This document shows positions 1-12,609 of a DNA stretch of 64,000 nt, piece by piece. Below the pieces are notes generated by a model. That model was not told the DNA's origin. It worked only from the letters and a program-made list of their open reading frames with translations, and did no database searches. Position numbers and translations under genes: made by a program. The stretch lies in assembly GCF_008831285.2 (NCBI RefSeq), contig NC_045139.1, positions 33,515,706 to 33,579,705 of the forward strand, read 5' to 3'. The DNA comes from Nymphaea colorata (Eukaryota; Streptophyta; Magnoliopsida; Nymphaeales; Nymphaeaceae). The stretch's first letter is position 1, and every line of letters starts with the position of its first letter.

Positions 1-50
1 TTTTTATAAAAAAATCTAAAGTACCTCAACCCTTTTTCTGTTTTTTTTGA

Positions 51-425
51 GTGTATATTTGTTGCATGCAGAGGGATGTGGTGCACGCAACTCGATCTGG
101 GCACATTATTGAGTGGTTTTGGTTTGGCTGCAAGGTACTTGAAATGACAAAATTGACCCTGTTTATGAAGGGAGGGAGCAGTCCTCCTTTATGGACAAAA
201 ATGGAAGAGCAGACTTTTTCCTTTCTTAAAATGACTGAAATGCCCATCTCGTCCAAGGAGTTCAATATGCAGGTGAAGGAGGCAGTCAAACACGTTACTT
301 CCAGGATGGACACCATTTCCAGGACCCAACTGGGTGCAGTATTTCGATTGGGTCCGTGTATGGTTGCAGCGCAGCGGAAGTGCTGGCATGGGTCAATCTT
401 CTTTGAGTGTCGATGTTTATGTTAA
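51..425 (+). CDS. Possible 3' coding end of an unrecognised gene
   Basis: A reading frame open for 125 codons starts near the left edge and ends at a stop near 425. It reads like protein (for example MEEQTFSFLKMTEMPISSKE and MQVKEAVKHVTSRMD), but I do not recognise the family. A pyrimidine-rich stretch ending in gcatgcag near 60-71 looks like a 3' splice site, and AAG|gtactt near 134 like a donor, so only part of the frame may be coding; in another frame the same stretch ends in ARYLK-stop. It may be the tail of a plus-strand gene beginning left of the window and converging on the bHLH gene. A chance open frame cannot be excluded. Confidence 0.3.
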   Translation: MYICCMQRDVVHATRSGHIIEWFWFGCKVLEMTKLTLFMKGGSSPPLWTKMEEQTFSFLKMTEMPISSKEFNMQVKEAVKHVTSRMDTISRTQLGAVFRLGPCMVAAQRKCWHGSIFFECRCLC

Positions 426-1481
426 CATCTTAATCTTATCAGGTACTTGCGTCCAAATGTTCATGAAATTAATTCAAAAAAGCAAAAGTATGTTGTGCAT
501 GAACCGAACTGGAGATTCCGGTGGTGAAAAAAGAAGGATTATAATCATAAGATATCTAATGAAGCAGTAGCTGGAACATGATCACAGTCGAAGAAAAGAA
601 TGTCATATACTCAGAGGGGGGGAGAGAGAGAGAGAGAGAGAGAGACATTGGTATATTGAAGAACAATTTATTTTCCCAACAAATGAAAACACCTTTTATG
701 TAGCTTTGCATTGTTAACAAACTTTGCATTTTTATTAAACCAAACCTTGCAAATATGAACCTTATAACCCATTTTGTGAAGACAATGTTTTAAAATTTGG
801 CAGTTTCATGGTTGTATATATTCTTTAAGCAACATAGACTCAATGGCTTATATGATATCGAAAACATGATGGTCAGAAGACAAGTATATCAGTAATATTT
901 GGTCAAATAATTCGGAGGAGGTAAACAATAATGAATCCGCCTATCTATTTCGATTAATTGAAAAGCATCTTCGAGAATGCCTTTTCAATGTTTGGGACCA
1001 GTGTGAGGCACAAATTCTAGCGATTACAAGTCAACAAGAAACTCTGAAACCTTTCTTGGTCCATCAATGCTTTTCTTAATTCCCTAAAAATTTGTGCAGT
1101 TACAGAATTTTTACAAGCCCTAACTGGAAACACTGCTCTCTCTCTCTCTCAAATTCTCACCAAATTCTTCATCTCAATTAACCATCGCATACATGAAGCA
1201 GGGAATTTATTGTGAGAATACTTGTGAAACTTATTATAGAACCATAAAATTAAAAGAGGAAACATTTGTCCTCATGGTTCGGAACAAGGACTTCAACCAT
1301 GACTCTTTCCAGGGCCAACCAGCGAGAGAATCTCATTTGTCATATCAGGCATGAATCTGCATTAGTTAACTAATTACCAATGACAGGGGTGGCAAACTGG
1401 AATCCAGCTTTTCTGTTGTTGCTTTCATCTTAGGGCTTAAACTAGTCCATAAAACCAATGATCTGCCATGCATGTTAATAT
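426..1481. other. Convergent 3' flank and spacer
   Basis: AT-rich sequence between the possible gene end on the left and the stop of the minus-strand bHLH gene. It holds a GA microsatellite at about 621-645 and a short CT run near 1137-1150. The part just left of 1482 is expected to be the 3' UTR of the bHLH gene. No other gene is visible. Confidence 0.5.
621..645. repeat. (GA)n microsatellite
   Basis: An uninterrupted run of about 12 GA dinucleotides preceded by a G run. Confidence 0.9.
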
Positions 1482-4400
1482 CTACCCGTTAGCAATTGAT
1501 CCATCTCCGACACTGTTGGAGGAACTATCTTGTCGAGAACGTGACGAAGAACACTTGCTTGAACAGCTCTCTGCAACGCCTACTCCTTTCCTCGGTGACA
1601 AGCATCTTTTTCCTTTTCTTGCTTCAGCTAACTTGCCCTGTAAAACAATTACCATCTTTCATGGAGCGGGGTTGAAGAATCAAACAAAGGGCACAAAGAA
1701 TCGTCCATGACATGGTAGAAACCAATAATCAAAACAAGCTTAAAACTATGACTGGCACAAACTTGGATGATGATCACAAGCCTCTTCCTACTAGAAGTAG
1801 CAAATTTCACCTGCTCAGGACCGGGGTCACAAGAAGACGAAGGTAGTGCAGATCCTGGAGTCTTCAGCTCCAGATCAGTCGCCACATCATTAGAGGCGCA
1901 ACTTCTCTCAGCAAGACTTTCAACATGTCGTTCTGATGACTTGTTTCTGGACTCCTGCTTGCTCGGTGTTTGGTTTCTGTTAGTCGATTGTGGATGTACA
2001 CTAGGAGCATATGGTGCTAGTGAATGATCAACGCTTGAACTCACAGGTGGGGAATACTGTGGGAAAACGGGGAATGGATTGGAAACAGAGCCTGGATTCT
2101 GGTTCCTGAAGAACGGAAATGGCTGAAGAGAGGGATGCAGGGGTATGGGCCCTGAAGGGACAGGAACAGGCACTGGATAGGAATATGGAGGAGCTCCCAT
2201 CATCATCGAAGGATCCATGGTGGCCCATGGATAGACAACCCTGACCCTTTGCTGGTACTGAACTAGGAGATTATCGATATCACTTTTCAAAGCAGACTTC
2301 TCTTCTCTAAGCTCGTTTTTTTCCTGTGTCAACTACTTGTGAACAAAAGAGATCATCACAATGGGGTGTGAGAGAAGAAAGGAAAGAAGCAGATAAAACT
2401 ATGAAATGAAAACAAAACGTACTTCACGTGATTCTTCTGAAAGAGAAGCATACTCGGCTTTTAGCCTGTTTACATGAGCCGTCAAGTCCTTAACCATTTG
2501 GATTGCATCGTTCAGTATGGTTGCCTTGTCATTTTTAGGCCTATCTGGATCTGCGAGTTAAATGAAATACTCCCACGGTGACATTGATACATCAAAATTC
2601 CAGAATTCTAACAGACAAAACAATGCTTTGCAATAACAGATATTTCAAGGTGCAAAGTGAGCTACAAGCTAGATAGTAGACGCCAGATTAACAACAATTT
2701 TCTGACACTTTTCAAATAGTCAAAAACTTAAGACGAAAAGTCAGTGAGTGTAACTAAAGAGAAGAAACAGAAGCTCTCAAAATGGAAAATATGATAAAAA
2801 AGTTCTCTTTTTTGCTTGCTCATTTTCCAGATTGCAAATGGCTCTCATGGGCAGCACATATTATTTTGAGCTGTTCAGAAGTTTCACCTTTTTTATGCCA
2901 ACCCTTTATGGACATCCTCCAAGTGAAAAATAAATAAATCACAAGACAAATAAGTGACTAACTCAAGTTTCTTGAAACTTTTACCAATCACTCAGAAAAT
3001 AATGAACTCTGATGAGAAACTGCATGCAACCATAAAGAGAGAAAAAGCCTAAGAAGCCAGCCAACACCACAAAACCAAGAAAAGTAAACAATGTAAACCT
3101 ATATAAGAATAGCCTAGAACCTATAGACAGGACATTTTGAAGATTTCACAACATGCTTCATTTTCTTTAGGAATAACAAAAACAGAATCATGCTTGAGTA
3201 TTTCATATTTAACCACATTGAAGTAGACATAGAGGGTGATAATTGAAACATTTTTAAACTTGAGTGATGCTTTTGTCATATCAATCAAAATTAGGCACCT
3301 TTCTGTAGAATTTTTAAAGCATTTCTCTTTGCATGAAACGTTATGATTCTGCAACCAGCACAGTGTATTTAATATTTATGCAGCAAAATTTAGTTTTTAA
3401 TCCACTTTAAAACCATGTACCTAGCGCTTTTCCCAGTTCCACAAACTGCTCATTGAGCCGGTCCCTCCTGAGTTTCTCACGATCTGCTTTCTGAACTTTC
3501 CTTGCTGCAACTGCATCTTGTACTTCTGCTTCTGACCTGTCATTACACCAAAAAATTGAAAGTGAAAATTTTCTGAAAGATCATGACAGTACAGATGGCA
3601 CGTTAGCAGACCCTATAGTAACCAGTCAAAGCCAATGTTAAGGACACGCAAAACTAAACCTTTTTAAGGGGAAAAATTTATAAAAAAACTATTATTTTCA
3701 ACTTTCAAGTATTATGGTTGGTAAACTCAGAAAAAAGTCCGCAGATGATGAATTTAAGTGGTGACAAGAACTCAATAATGAACAAGTAAGATGAAATTAC
3801 AAAATTATGTTCCCCAAGGGTGATCTGACCCTACCCTGCAGGAGGCAAAGCTCATCAGCCAGCTAAGAAGCAAGCTACCAAAGCTCCTGGAAAAACATTT
3901 CTCTGTTTGGGCCACAGCCTATAGTTGGAATCGGTAAGTAGGAATGTAAATGGTGAAGATATGGCTTAAAGCATTTTGGCTTTTATTTTTTTCACCAAGT
4001 TCGTATGAAGCTGATCCAATATATTGATTTGAACCCAAACCATTTACATCCCTAGCCAGAACGCTCCCAGCGTCAGTCAGTCAGAATACAAAAGTAGAGT
4101 GTCATGTTTGAGAATATAATACAGTGAAATAAAAAACTCTAAACCAGAAGAACGAGATAACACATGTAGGCAGGTCAATAAACATTTGGAAGGAAACAAC
4201 AGTTGTTTTTTCATTTCTAACAAGAGTGCACTTTGGACATAAGACTTGCTCACAGTTCCAGCAGTACAAACCCTATGGTTAGTACCCCACTCCCATAGCC
4301 TATACCTGCTTAGGCTTGTGAATAAGGTGGTGCTCATGGGATATGAAAAGTTGACAGCCAAATCCCAATCCATTGCACCAGAAACAACAGTCACTAATTG

Positions 4401-6969
4401 GTAATCAGGCTACGACAATAAAAAAAAAGAAAAGAGGCAAACAGCAAAAGAAAATAACTGATAATGGGCACTATGAAAGCCATTTCTGCTGTTGCTACTT
4501 TAGATCTATAGAGACGAGTACTAGATATGGATTAGGAATAAGAATGCACAAATCTCAAGGGAAGTTTAATAAAAGAGCTGAAGGAAGAGAAGTCTTATGC
4601 TCAGGATGCAAGGCCTTGAAGCGAAGGAGCTTATGATACAACTTGAGGGTAGCAAAAAAGGAAAGATGAATACTGAATAGAGATTTAAAAAGCATAGTAA
4701 CTAAATATGAATGAATATGCAATCATTAAAAGTTTAATGAATAAAAGAAATTACAATCACAAACATGTAGATTAAGAATTGATAACTTTCTTCCTGACAT
4801 CAGGATGCATAAAATATCCAGGGACTTAAGAGGGAAAAAAAATTAAAGGCTTGGTGCATGAAAAATGCATCCATTATCAAAGGCTGAGATTTATACAGCC
4901 TTACTGACTTAAACAAAGCAAAAGCTCAATGGCAAGACTGATATTGACAAGAAGCCGAAATCACTGAAGAATGATCCAAGATTGGCCATTTGTAGAACTT
5001 CCTCTCTTTTTTTTTTACGTAAAGCAGCATTTGCATCAAGCTAAATAACACGGACGCTTTGTTTAAGAGAAGGGTACCAGTGACATGGGTGCAAACATGA
5101 GTGTGGCCCTGCGCACAGCTGAGACATGGTGTTGGCTGTGTCTGGTGCGGTTGATGCACCCGAGGCTGAGTCCATCATTTTGTGAACTCGGTCATCTTTG
5201 ACCATGTTCAAGACTGTTCGGTTTGTAGGATTTCTTTCCAATCTGCACACATATGCAGGGCACAAAAGGGACCCTTCAATGCTTATCTGCATGTCATCTT
5301 TTTATATTCATTTAAATTTTGTTTCTTGTTGCTATGTATTTGCTTTTGTTATATATATATATACCTATGTGTATGTGTGTGCGTGTATGGCCGTGTCCCC
5401 ACACCCACATTTTTTGAAATTGCTCCATCCCCGTGTCCACACCAGCACCTATACCTGCACTTGTACTCATACTCATTAGATTCTTGTTGAACTAAGAAGC
5501 CATTATAGTGTGTCAAATCACTCCATTTTCTAATTAAAATTTGTCTATCCTTGTTTGTCTATAAGCACATTACTGAACCATACATATCTTGTGCCATGCA
5601 ACATTCATTTCACTCAACACATGTTTGTTTTGTTTAGCCAAGTCTGGGCTCTCAATCTATCTATCTCTCTTGTGATAAGCATGGGGCCTGTGGACACTTA
5701 CATTGTGATTATGATAATCCTCAGGATGCCAGATCGGTGGATCCAACTTAGCTTCATAAAGCTTAGCAGCTTAGCAACTTATCAAATTAGCAACCTGAAA
5801 CTGTAGTATCCCTGCATCCTCAATATTAGGTTCTCTAGAACCAAACAGAATGTGCCATAAGTTCAAAACAAAACATTGATATGCTTAGCTAGTTCTGCAG
5901 CAGTCAAGTTGCACTATCAGAGGTATTTCAGCTTCCTGATAGAAAAGCACTTCTAAACAGGAACAGCCAATATTCCCATATCACTACTCAAACTACCTTC
6001 AGAACAAGCCAATCTCAACTGACTACCATTATCTTCCAAGTAATAAGCATAGTTAAAAGGGGGACATAGGAAGTTTCAAGAAGTTCTACTGCAAACTATT
6101 TTCCAAAAGCTTCAACTACCACGAACTTCCTAGTACAACACGTAGCTAAAAGGTAGACACACCACGCGCGTGGCCTGCTAACATAGGTTATCTTAATACG
6201 TGGGATGCGCTGTGAAATTTCAACTATGGAAGGAACGGTATCCCAATTTTCCAACTTTTCTACATAAGCAAGTGAACATAATCACTGCATAAAGTATAAG
6301 TTTTCTGTTTAAGTGTAAGATAACAAACTTTATTTTGATTCGAGTGATCTCCCCACACCTGAACACGCATATACTATGACAACGAAAATGAATTTTATCA
6401 CCTCAAGCACCTCGATTTCTTCATAACCTTCCAACTAAAAGCAACAAATACATCTGAATTGAAGCTTATCTTCACCGCCAGATACCTAAAGAGAACCGAA
6501 ATTTGAAAGCGCATACTGCCGTCCATCCGTCAACCACTGGTACGATTAGCGATCTGTATAATCAAGACTACCAATTCAAGGTAACACTCATACACCACAA
6601 AGTATCTATCCAACCACTGCAGGCCTTCATCTTCCGGCCGCTAGAATAGTTGTACATTTGCTACTTCGGAGAAACAGGAAAAAAAAGGGGGGGAAGGCAA
6701 CTAGGAATAAACTAACAGGAATTCACCGATGAGGGACAGGAATTCAGCTTAATCAGACCCAAAGTAGTAAAGGTACAAGCAAGAATAACAAATAGATCCC
6801 AAAATCAACAATTGGAAACGGAAAAGATTCAAATTCCGGCAAGAAACCCGTCGAACTATTCGCATTAGCCAGCCTAATTCTCCATATGAACCCCGAGAAA
6901 ATTAATAAGAGGCTCCCGATTTGGCATCAAACAACCACATGGAAAAAAAACACACACACGCACAGAGAC

Positions 6970-7023
<54 letters not shown>

Positions 7024-7158
7024 CCTTGACTCAGAGGGACCAGAACTCGCTTGCTGCAGATAGCTCGCCGGGAAGCGGGAGCCGGCAGATTGCTGGAATT
7101 CCGGCAGCCTGTCTGCCTGAACTGATCGGCAGAAGCTGTCCGGCTTCCCTGGCTCCAT
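1482..7158 (-). CDS. bHLH121: bHLH transcription factor, bHLH121/URI-like (subgroup IVb)
   Basis: Five exons on the minus strand: 7158-7025, 3536-3421, 2550-2423, 2323-1811 and 1637-1482, with introns of 3.5 kb, 0.9 kb, 99 bp and 173 bp. They sum to 1047 nt (348 aa plus stop), and all junctions keep frame. Start: the ATG at 7158 opens a GC-richer first exon (MEPGKPDSF). Residues about 58-106 form the bHLH: basic region KVQKADREKLRRDRLNEQF, loop with DPDRPKNDKATIL, helix 2 NDAIQMVKDL. A leucine-rich coiled coil (HVNRLKAEYASLSEE, ELREEKSALKSDIDNLL) follows, then the family hallmark YPWATMDPSMMMGAPPYSYP and a proline-rich stretch. The Ser-rich end (SSRSRQDSSSNSVGDG) is also typical. In Arabidopsis, subgroup IVb proteins act in the nucleus; bHLH121/URI pairs with subgroup IVc bHLHs to switch on iron-deficiency genes, while bHLH11 is a repressor with EAR motifs. 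Here only DLELKT is seen, not a full LxLxL, which favours bHLH121 over bHLH11. Confidence 0.9.
3537..7024 (-). other. Intron 1 of the bHLH gene
   Basis: A 3.5-kb AT-rich intron between the N-terminal exon and the basic-region exon, donor AAG|GTTCTC (minus) and acceptor GACAG|GTCAGA. It carries a (CT)n tract almost touching the donor and a C-rich patch near 5395-5460 resembling repeats elsewhere in the window. No gene was recognised inside; short open frames look random. Confidence 0.7.
6974..7016. repeat. (GA)n microsatellite beside a splice donor
   Basis: About 21 GA units on the plus strand, so a (CT)n tract in the bHLH transcript, beginning about 8 nt inside intron 1. Confidence 0.9.
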
Positions 7159-8117
7159 CAAACACCACGACCACCAACGACGCCAGCACCAGTCAGTAAC
7201 AACCTCAGCCCTTGCCTTAAAGTCCTAACCCCTACCCACTTTTCTGCATGTACCCCCGGTGCCCACCAATGGGAGCGCCATCGTCTTCCCCTCTCCGATA
7301 CGGAAAACCTCAGAGCAGGGGAAAAGTACGCACAAAAGAGGCGAACGCAGGCGCTCCTTTTATCCCGTTCCCTTCTGGCTCGTGCTATCCACGCGGGGAG
7401 CACATGGACCCTCCCTCCTCTCTCTCCCTCTATTTAACCCTGGCTTAGGCCTTTTCGGAAGTTTTTGGCGATTTAAACTATTCTTTCTTTCCTCAGTTCA
7501 TCTTTCTCCCAAACTTTTAGCCATAAACTATGTTAAATTATTTTCTCTTCTCATCTTTGATCTGGGTAATTTGAGTTGAAGATGTACGTTGAAAGAATTT
7601 CACAGAAGAAAATCTTCTTCCTCAAAAAATCAAGACTTCCATTTGGTACTAAGCTGGATGTTAGATGCTCTGGAGAAAGTTATATTTCTACCACACTCTC
7701 CGGAGAATTCAACTCCCCTTCAAATTCAAGTTGAAAAGTGAAAAAGCAGAACTTTGATAGGTTGTGCTGCTTCTTACATCAGATTGATCCAATTGGGTTT
7801 AAAAATCCTCAACAGCGTGACATCTTCATCATATGTAATCGTTCAGTGCGTGTCAAGCATTTGCTGCCAACGATCGTTAGTTTTATAAGTCAATCGGACA
7901 CACGAGATGATGACTTGAGTAGTCAATATGTGGAATTAAGAGTCACAGCCCAACACCGTTTTTGTTCTCATTGAACTTTCAAGTTTGTTTTTAAAACTTT
8001 TTTTTAACGATAACTATGAGTTATAAACGTCGCACATCTGGTTGAGCAAGTGTTTTGTAGGTGACCGGTCTCTATTTCAAATCTCAGAAGTACTCCTCTG
8101 TATGAAAGCCGAGGGTT

Positions 8118-8537
8118 GGGGCATGTTTGATAGCCTCGGACCTAAGATTTAAGGCCGATTTAAAATTCACTGCAGAAGCAAAAGTAGATTAACTCATAGT
8201 TGCGGATTTAAGGTCTGCATTACATTATAGAAACCATGGATCTATAGTCATGAAAAAACCAAGAACAAAAAAGATGGGAAGAAGTTGTCGGACTATAAAT
8301 TCATAAGATCCCTTTGAATCTTTTGCAGTATTGTCTAAGGTGGAGCCAAATTTTTTCATAGGACACTAAATATATAGTTAACAAATTTTTAATTGGACAT
8401 GAGTCAGTAAGCCGGGTCTTGTGGGGCTTAAACTTACGTAAATACAATATTGAATTAAGGTTTCATGAAGTGGGCTCCGTGGAGAACATGCCCCAAGAAA
8501 ACCCTATGTATCTCCGAGCTATCAAACATATCTTTAA
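8118..8537. mobile_element. Possible Tourist-like MITE
   Basis: Left end GGGGCATGTTTGATAGCCTC and right end GAGCTATCAAACATATC are imperfect inverted repeats around the core GTTTGATAGC, about 420 bp apart. Termini and interior (TTTAAGGCCGATTTAAA) resemble the element at 9699-9982. The target duplication is unclear. Confidence 0.45.
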
Positions 8538-8749
8538 GGGTTTTTAATGACAAGAATGATTTCCTCCTAGCAAAATTTAATTAAAAAAAAAGACTTGCAA
8601 GAACAATACCATGAAAAAATCCAGATAAAATATAACCGTATTGATCGAACTTTGAATATGTAATGAAAGGTCAATATATTATCAAGAAATTGTGGGATCG
8701 TGTAGGCAATTGCCCCTAATAGCCAACAATGAGTTGGCAGAGACCAGCG

Positions 8750-9090
8750 TGCAAGGTTGGGCACCGGTTCGGGCCACCGCTGGGTACTCGATACTTGGCC
8801 CAACTCGGGTTGAGGCCTGGGCTTGGAAAAAAGGTACCCGGGCTGGCCCAACTTGTTATCAGGCCGGCCCAGGTGAACCCGATTCGGGCCCGATACTTTA
8901 ATTTTTAAATTTGTTTATATATATATATATAAAATTAATTATATATATTATTTTATATTAAAATATAAAATTTAATCATGTTGGGCCCAGGTCGGGCTCG
9001 AGCTCAGGTTTTTCAAGTCAAGTTGGGTCGGGCTCGAGTCCGGGCCCAACTCGTTATCGGGGCCGGGCCGGCCCGATGCCCAGGCTTACC
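8750..9090. repeat. GGCCC-rich repeat flanking an AT core
   Basis: Two GC-rich arms with many GGCCCAAC, GGGCTCGAG and GGGCCGGCC words flank an AT-rich centre at about 8900-8975. The arms are partly inverted copies, as in a decayed foldback element. Similar words recur at about 35311-35420. Confidence 0.4.
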
Positions 9091-9698
9091 AGCGTGTGCT
9101 CCTGTAGAGAGTGGGGAGAATTAGTATATCCATGTCACCTAAATTACTTACTTTTAGGGACCAAGGAACAAACTACTTAAATTCTTCTTAAAAATATTTA
9201 AAAAATTATAAATATGACAGCAAGTTTATGAATAACATTATTTTGTATAAATCATGTTTTTAATTTAATACATTTATTATTGATTTTACTATATCCAACA
9301 TTCGACATTATAAGAGCCATTATTCTTTTCTTATTAGAGAAACTCGGTTAAACTAGAAAAATAATTGATTTGACGTATGTTTCTAATTATCAAATCATTG
9401 TTAACATTAAATCCATTAGCTTAGATTACATAAAAAGTACTTTGATAGGCTATTTCAAGGGATGTAGCTTTTTCTTAGTTACTAACAATGTGAAATCTGA
9501 CCTTTTAAGCTATTTATTTTCTCTTACCTGTTCTCATTAGTTATAATTTTAATAAAAGAAAAACTAGATAATCACGGTAGTGAGGATCGTTAAGATTGAG
9601 AGATCTACCCAAAAAGTATTGGGGCATCTGCAGGGCCAAGATGTATTTTTTTAATATCTTCCACTCTCTTGTTCCGAACTTAAAATTAGCTTCATTTA

Positions 9699-9982
9699 GG
9701 AGGCATTTGATAGCTTCGGATTTGAGATCGTCGGGATTTGAGAGCCTCAGAATTTGAGAATCATGAATTTAAGACCCGATCCTCCTTCCTCGTGTTTTAA
9801 CTCCGACATTTTCTCAATGCAAAGAAGTAAAGTAAGGATCTTGAGTGTCCATCTTAATTCTGACATAAGATCCTTAGTTTGTGAACTATGGATTTTACTG
9901 TTGATCTTTTGCCATATCAGAAAAGCACGTCAGATTCACATCAGATCTATGGTTTTTAAATCCAGAGTAATCAAACACCCCC
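9699..9982. mobile_element. Tourist-like (PIF/Harbinger) MITE
   Basis: The ends GGAGGCATTTGATAGC and, on the other strand, GGGGGTGTTTGATTAC form imperfect terminal inverted repeats close to the Tourist/PIF-Harbinger type. Both ends are flanked by TTA (9696-9698 and 9983-9985), the target site of this superfamily. It has no coding capacity and is about 284 bp long. Confidence 0.65.
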
Positions 9983-10354
9983 TTAATGTTCATAAGAAAT
10001 TCCTTTTATGGGAGTTTTAATAACCACTGGTTGAGACTTTTGAACTCAAGATGATAATTAATTGTAGTCTTATTTGAGAGGTGTTCCATTAATTTATTCT
10101 GTTGATTCATAAATCCAATATGACTTGCTTTTATTGATATGGTAGAAGATCCACATCAGAATTCATGATTCATCAAACTAAGGATCTTAAACTTAGATTC
10201 TCAACCTACTTTTCCCATCGAGAAAAGTTATGAAATATTGTTGGATGGAGTAGGGGAGAGTCTGGTCTCTTAGATCTGCAGGTAGGTTTTGGGGATCTTA
10301 GTTTATTGTAAATCAACGACAATCAAATGCATCCTTTAATCCTCGAGAGTGTTG

Positions 10355-10545
10355 ATGCAATGGTTAGTACGAAAGCTAAAAAGAGATTGGTTATTGTGTC
10401 TGGAATCCTGTAGCATCAACCCTTTGTGCTGCAAAAGAAGTCACTGACATGCAAGTTGAAGAATAGCGGGAGTGGCACCTCGAAGCACTAAAAGCAGACT
10501 TTGTACTTTAGAGGGATAAAAGGTTGGGTGAAAGCTTCGGCTTTC
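10355..10545. repeat. Dispersed repeat, copy 1 (GTGCTGCAAAAGAA family)
   Basis: Shares with 12610-12960 an ordered set of words: TGCAATG, GCATCAAC, TTGTGCTGCAAAAGAA, ACC..AAAGCA, TTTGT.CTTTA, GGATAAAAGGTT and GTGAAAG. A partial third copy lies at about 13340-13425. No coding capacity; class unknown. Confidence 0.5.
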
Positions 10546-11919
10546 TTCTATTCATTGGAACAATTTTAACCACTTGCCTTGCATTGACTAAAAAATCTTT
10601 TAAAATTCGTTCAGAAAACTAAATGAGAAGATGTATAAAAGTTAATTAAAATAAATTTATATATATGTGTGTGTGTGAAAAAATAGCGAAAAAATAGTAA
10701 TTGGAGCTCAAGAAACCGCCATAGAATCGAATCAATTCAAATTGGCCATATTTAGGGTGATTTGTGCTTATTCTGACATAACACTGCATTTAAGTGATCA
10801 CAAGTTGCCCATTTTGGTATCCAAACATATGAGAATCTTTCCTTCAGCTTTGATCGAACGGCTGGAGGCTTTTGTTGTCCCAAAGATCGGGCGGTTTGAC
10901 AACAACAATATAGTGTTACTGTGTCAAAAATTTACCTAAAAAAATAGGGTAAATTCATATATCACTTGTCATGGTGTTTTATGAATATGCCTTATTTTAA
11001 TAAGAAATTCAAATTGCAAAAAATTGCATAAAACATGTTTCATACACATCTATGGATCTATGGTGGCAAATTACATTTACAAGGAGTAGCCATATGTCAT
11101 GGGTAGATCTCGAAAATCTACAGTTGTTGACCAACTCTAGCTTCCCATTATGAAAAACAAAGAAATGAATATGGTTTACAACAACTCTTAAAAATAGCAT
11201 GTCAAAAGCATATTTAATTAATAATATCGATCTCTCTCACCTTGGTATTAAAGAAAAATAATACAAAATTTTGTATGTAAATGCAAATTTATTTAAAATT
11301 TGCATTATATTACACATTTCATCTCCCCTTGCACCTTGAGAATTTATACTACTTGATCAAGCTTTGCATTATATTATATGTTTCATCTTCCCAAGTCATG
11401 CGCCTTGATAACAGCAAAAGTCGCATGTGAATTCGTGAACTTGTTCACGTCTTTTATTTTATTATAGGTGCATCTTACTATGCCTTGTAGCTTAAGAGCA
11501 TAATAGTTACATATAAGAATGTGTCGACTTCATTAATTATTGCATTATATTATGCACTATCCCTCTAAGTCTTCTTTGGTAGTGTAATATAAAAATTGAC
11601 ATTCATCTATTTTCTCATTAGCATATCATTTTCTTTCTTTATTTTGTAAGTAAGGCAATGGGATGTCAATGGATCAAATCCACCTCAGATATTCAACTGA
11701 ATTGCTTTAAATAAGTCGGAAATTGAAAAAAAAATGTAGTTAAGAAATCATGTCAATCTCAGATTTAAGAATTAACATGCATACGAATTTGGATTCAGAT
11801 CCGTATTTGGCTTTAAATATGCATGATTAGATAAATATGCATCAATGTGGCTAGTTAAGTTTCTTATATTTGATATCTATACATTTTGAAAGTTCATATT
11901 CAGATTGTAAATTTAAAAG

Positions 11920-12019
<100 letters not shown>

Positions 12020-12118
12020 TTGACTTTTGAAGCCAAATTCAAATCCAAAGTAAACATTTGATAATTCAAATATGGCAAATGACACATTTTATTCAAGTGT
12101 CATCCATTGGCATATCCG

Positions 12119-12310
12119 GGGCAGAGTCTGGATGTTTTTTAAGGGTGGGTCAAACGGTTCAACAAACTTATCGGAGTAGGACCAAACTAAATCAGAATTC
12201 AAAAAATACATTAGACAACTACAAAATTTAAATTTTTTTAATATAACCTTTTTTTCAGTTAGCTAGAATGAAGTCACGGCCTAAGTGGGCCCCCCTCTCC
12301 CTCCGCCCCT
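12119..12310. mobile_element. hAT-like MITE, CAGGGGCGGAG family, copy A
   Basis: Begins CGGGGCAGAG and ends CTCCGCCCCTG, inverted repeats of each other with few changes. The flanks GGCATATC and GGCATCTC match at 7 of 8 positions, as expected for an old 8-bp hAT target duplication. The interior (GTCAAACGGTTCAAC, AAAAAATACATTA, GGCCTAAGTGG) matches the copy at 45699-45880. Confidence 0.6.
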
Positions 12311-12609
12311 GGGCATCTCTAAGCAAGGCGTCATGGCATGGCATTTACAATTTCCTGGCCCCATTGGCAAATCTTGTTCATGTTTGACATGGATAAAAAG
12401 GTGTCTCAATGTGCTACCATTTGGAAATGTTTGATATTAAAACTAAAAAAAGACGTGACGCAAGAGAAAACGTACAAATGTATATTTCCTCCTAAATTCA
12501 GCTTCCCCACATTGTCAAGCAAAAAAAGAGTTCACGACATAACTTTTCATTTAAAACCTTTTTTTTTATTTTATTAGATTAAGTACAGACTTTTGAACAT
12601 TCTCATAAG

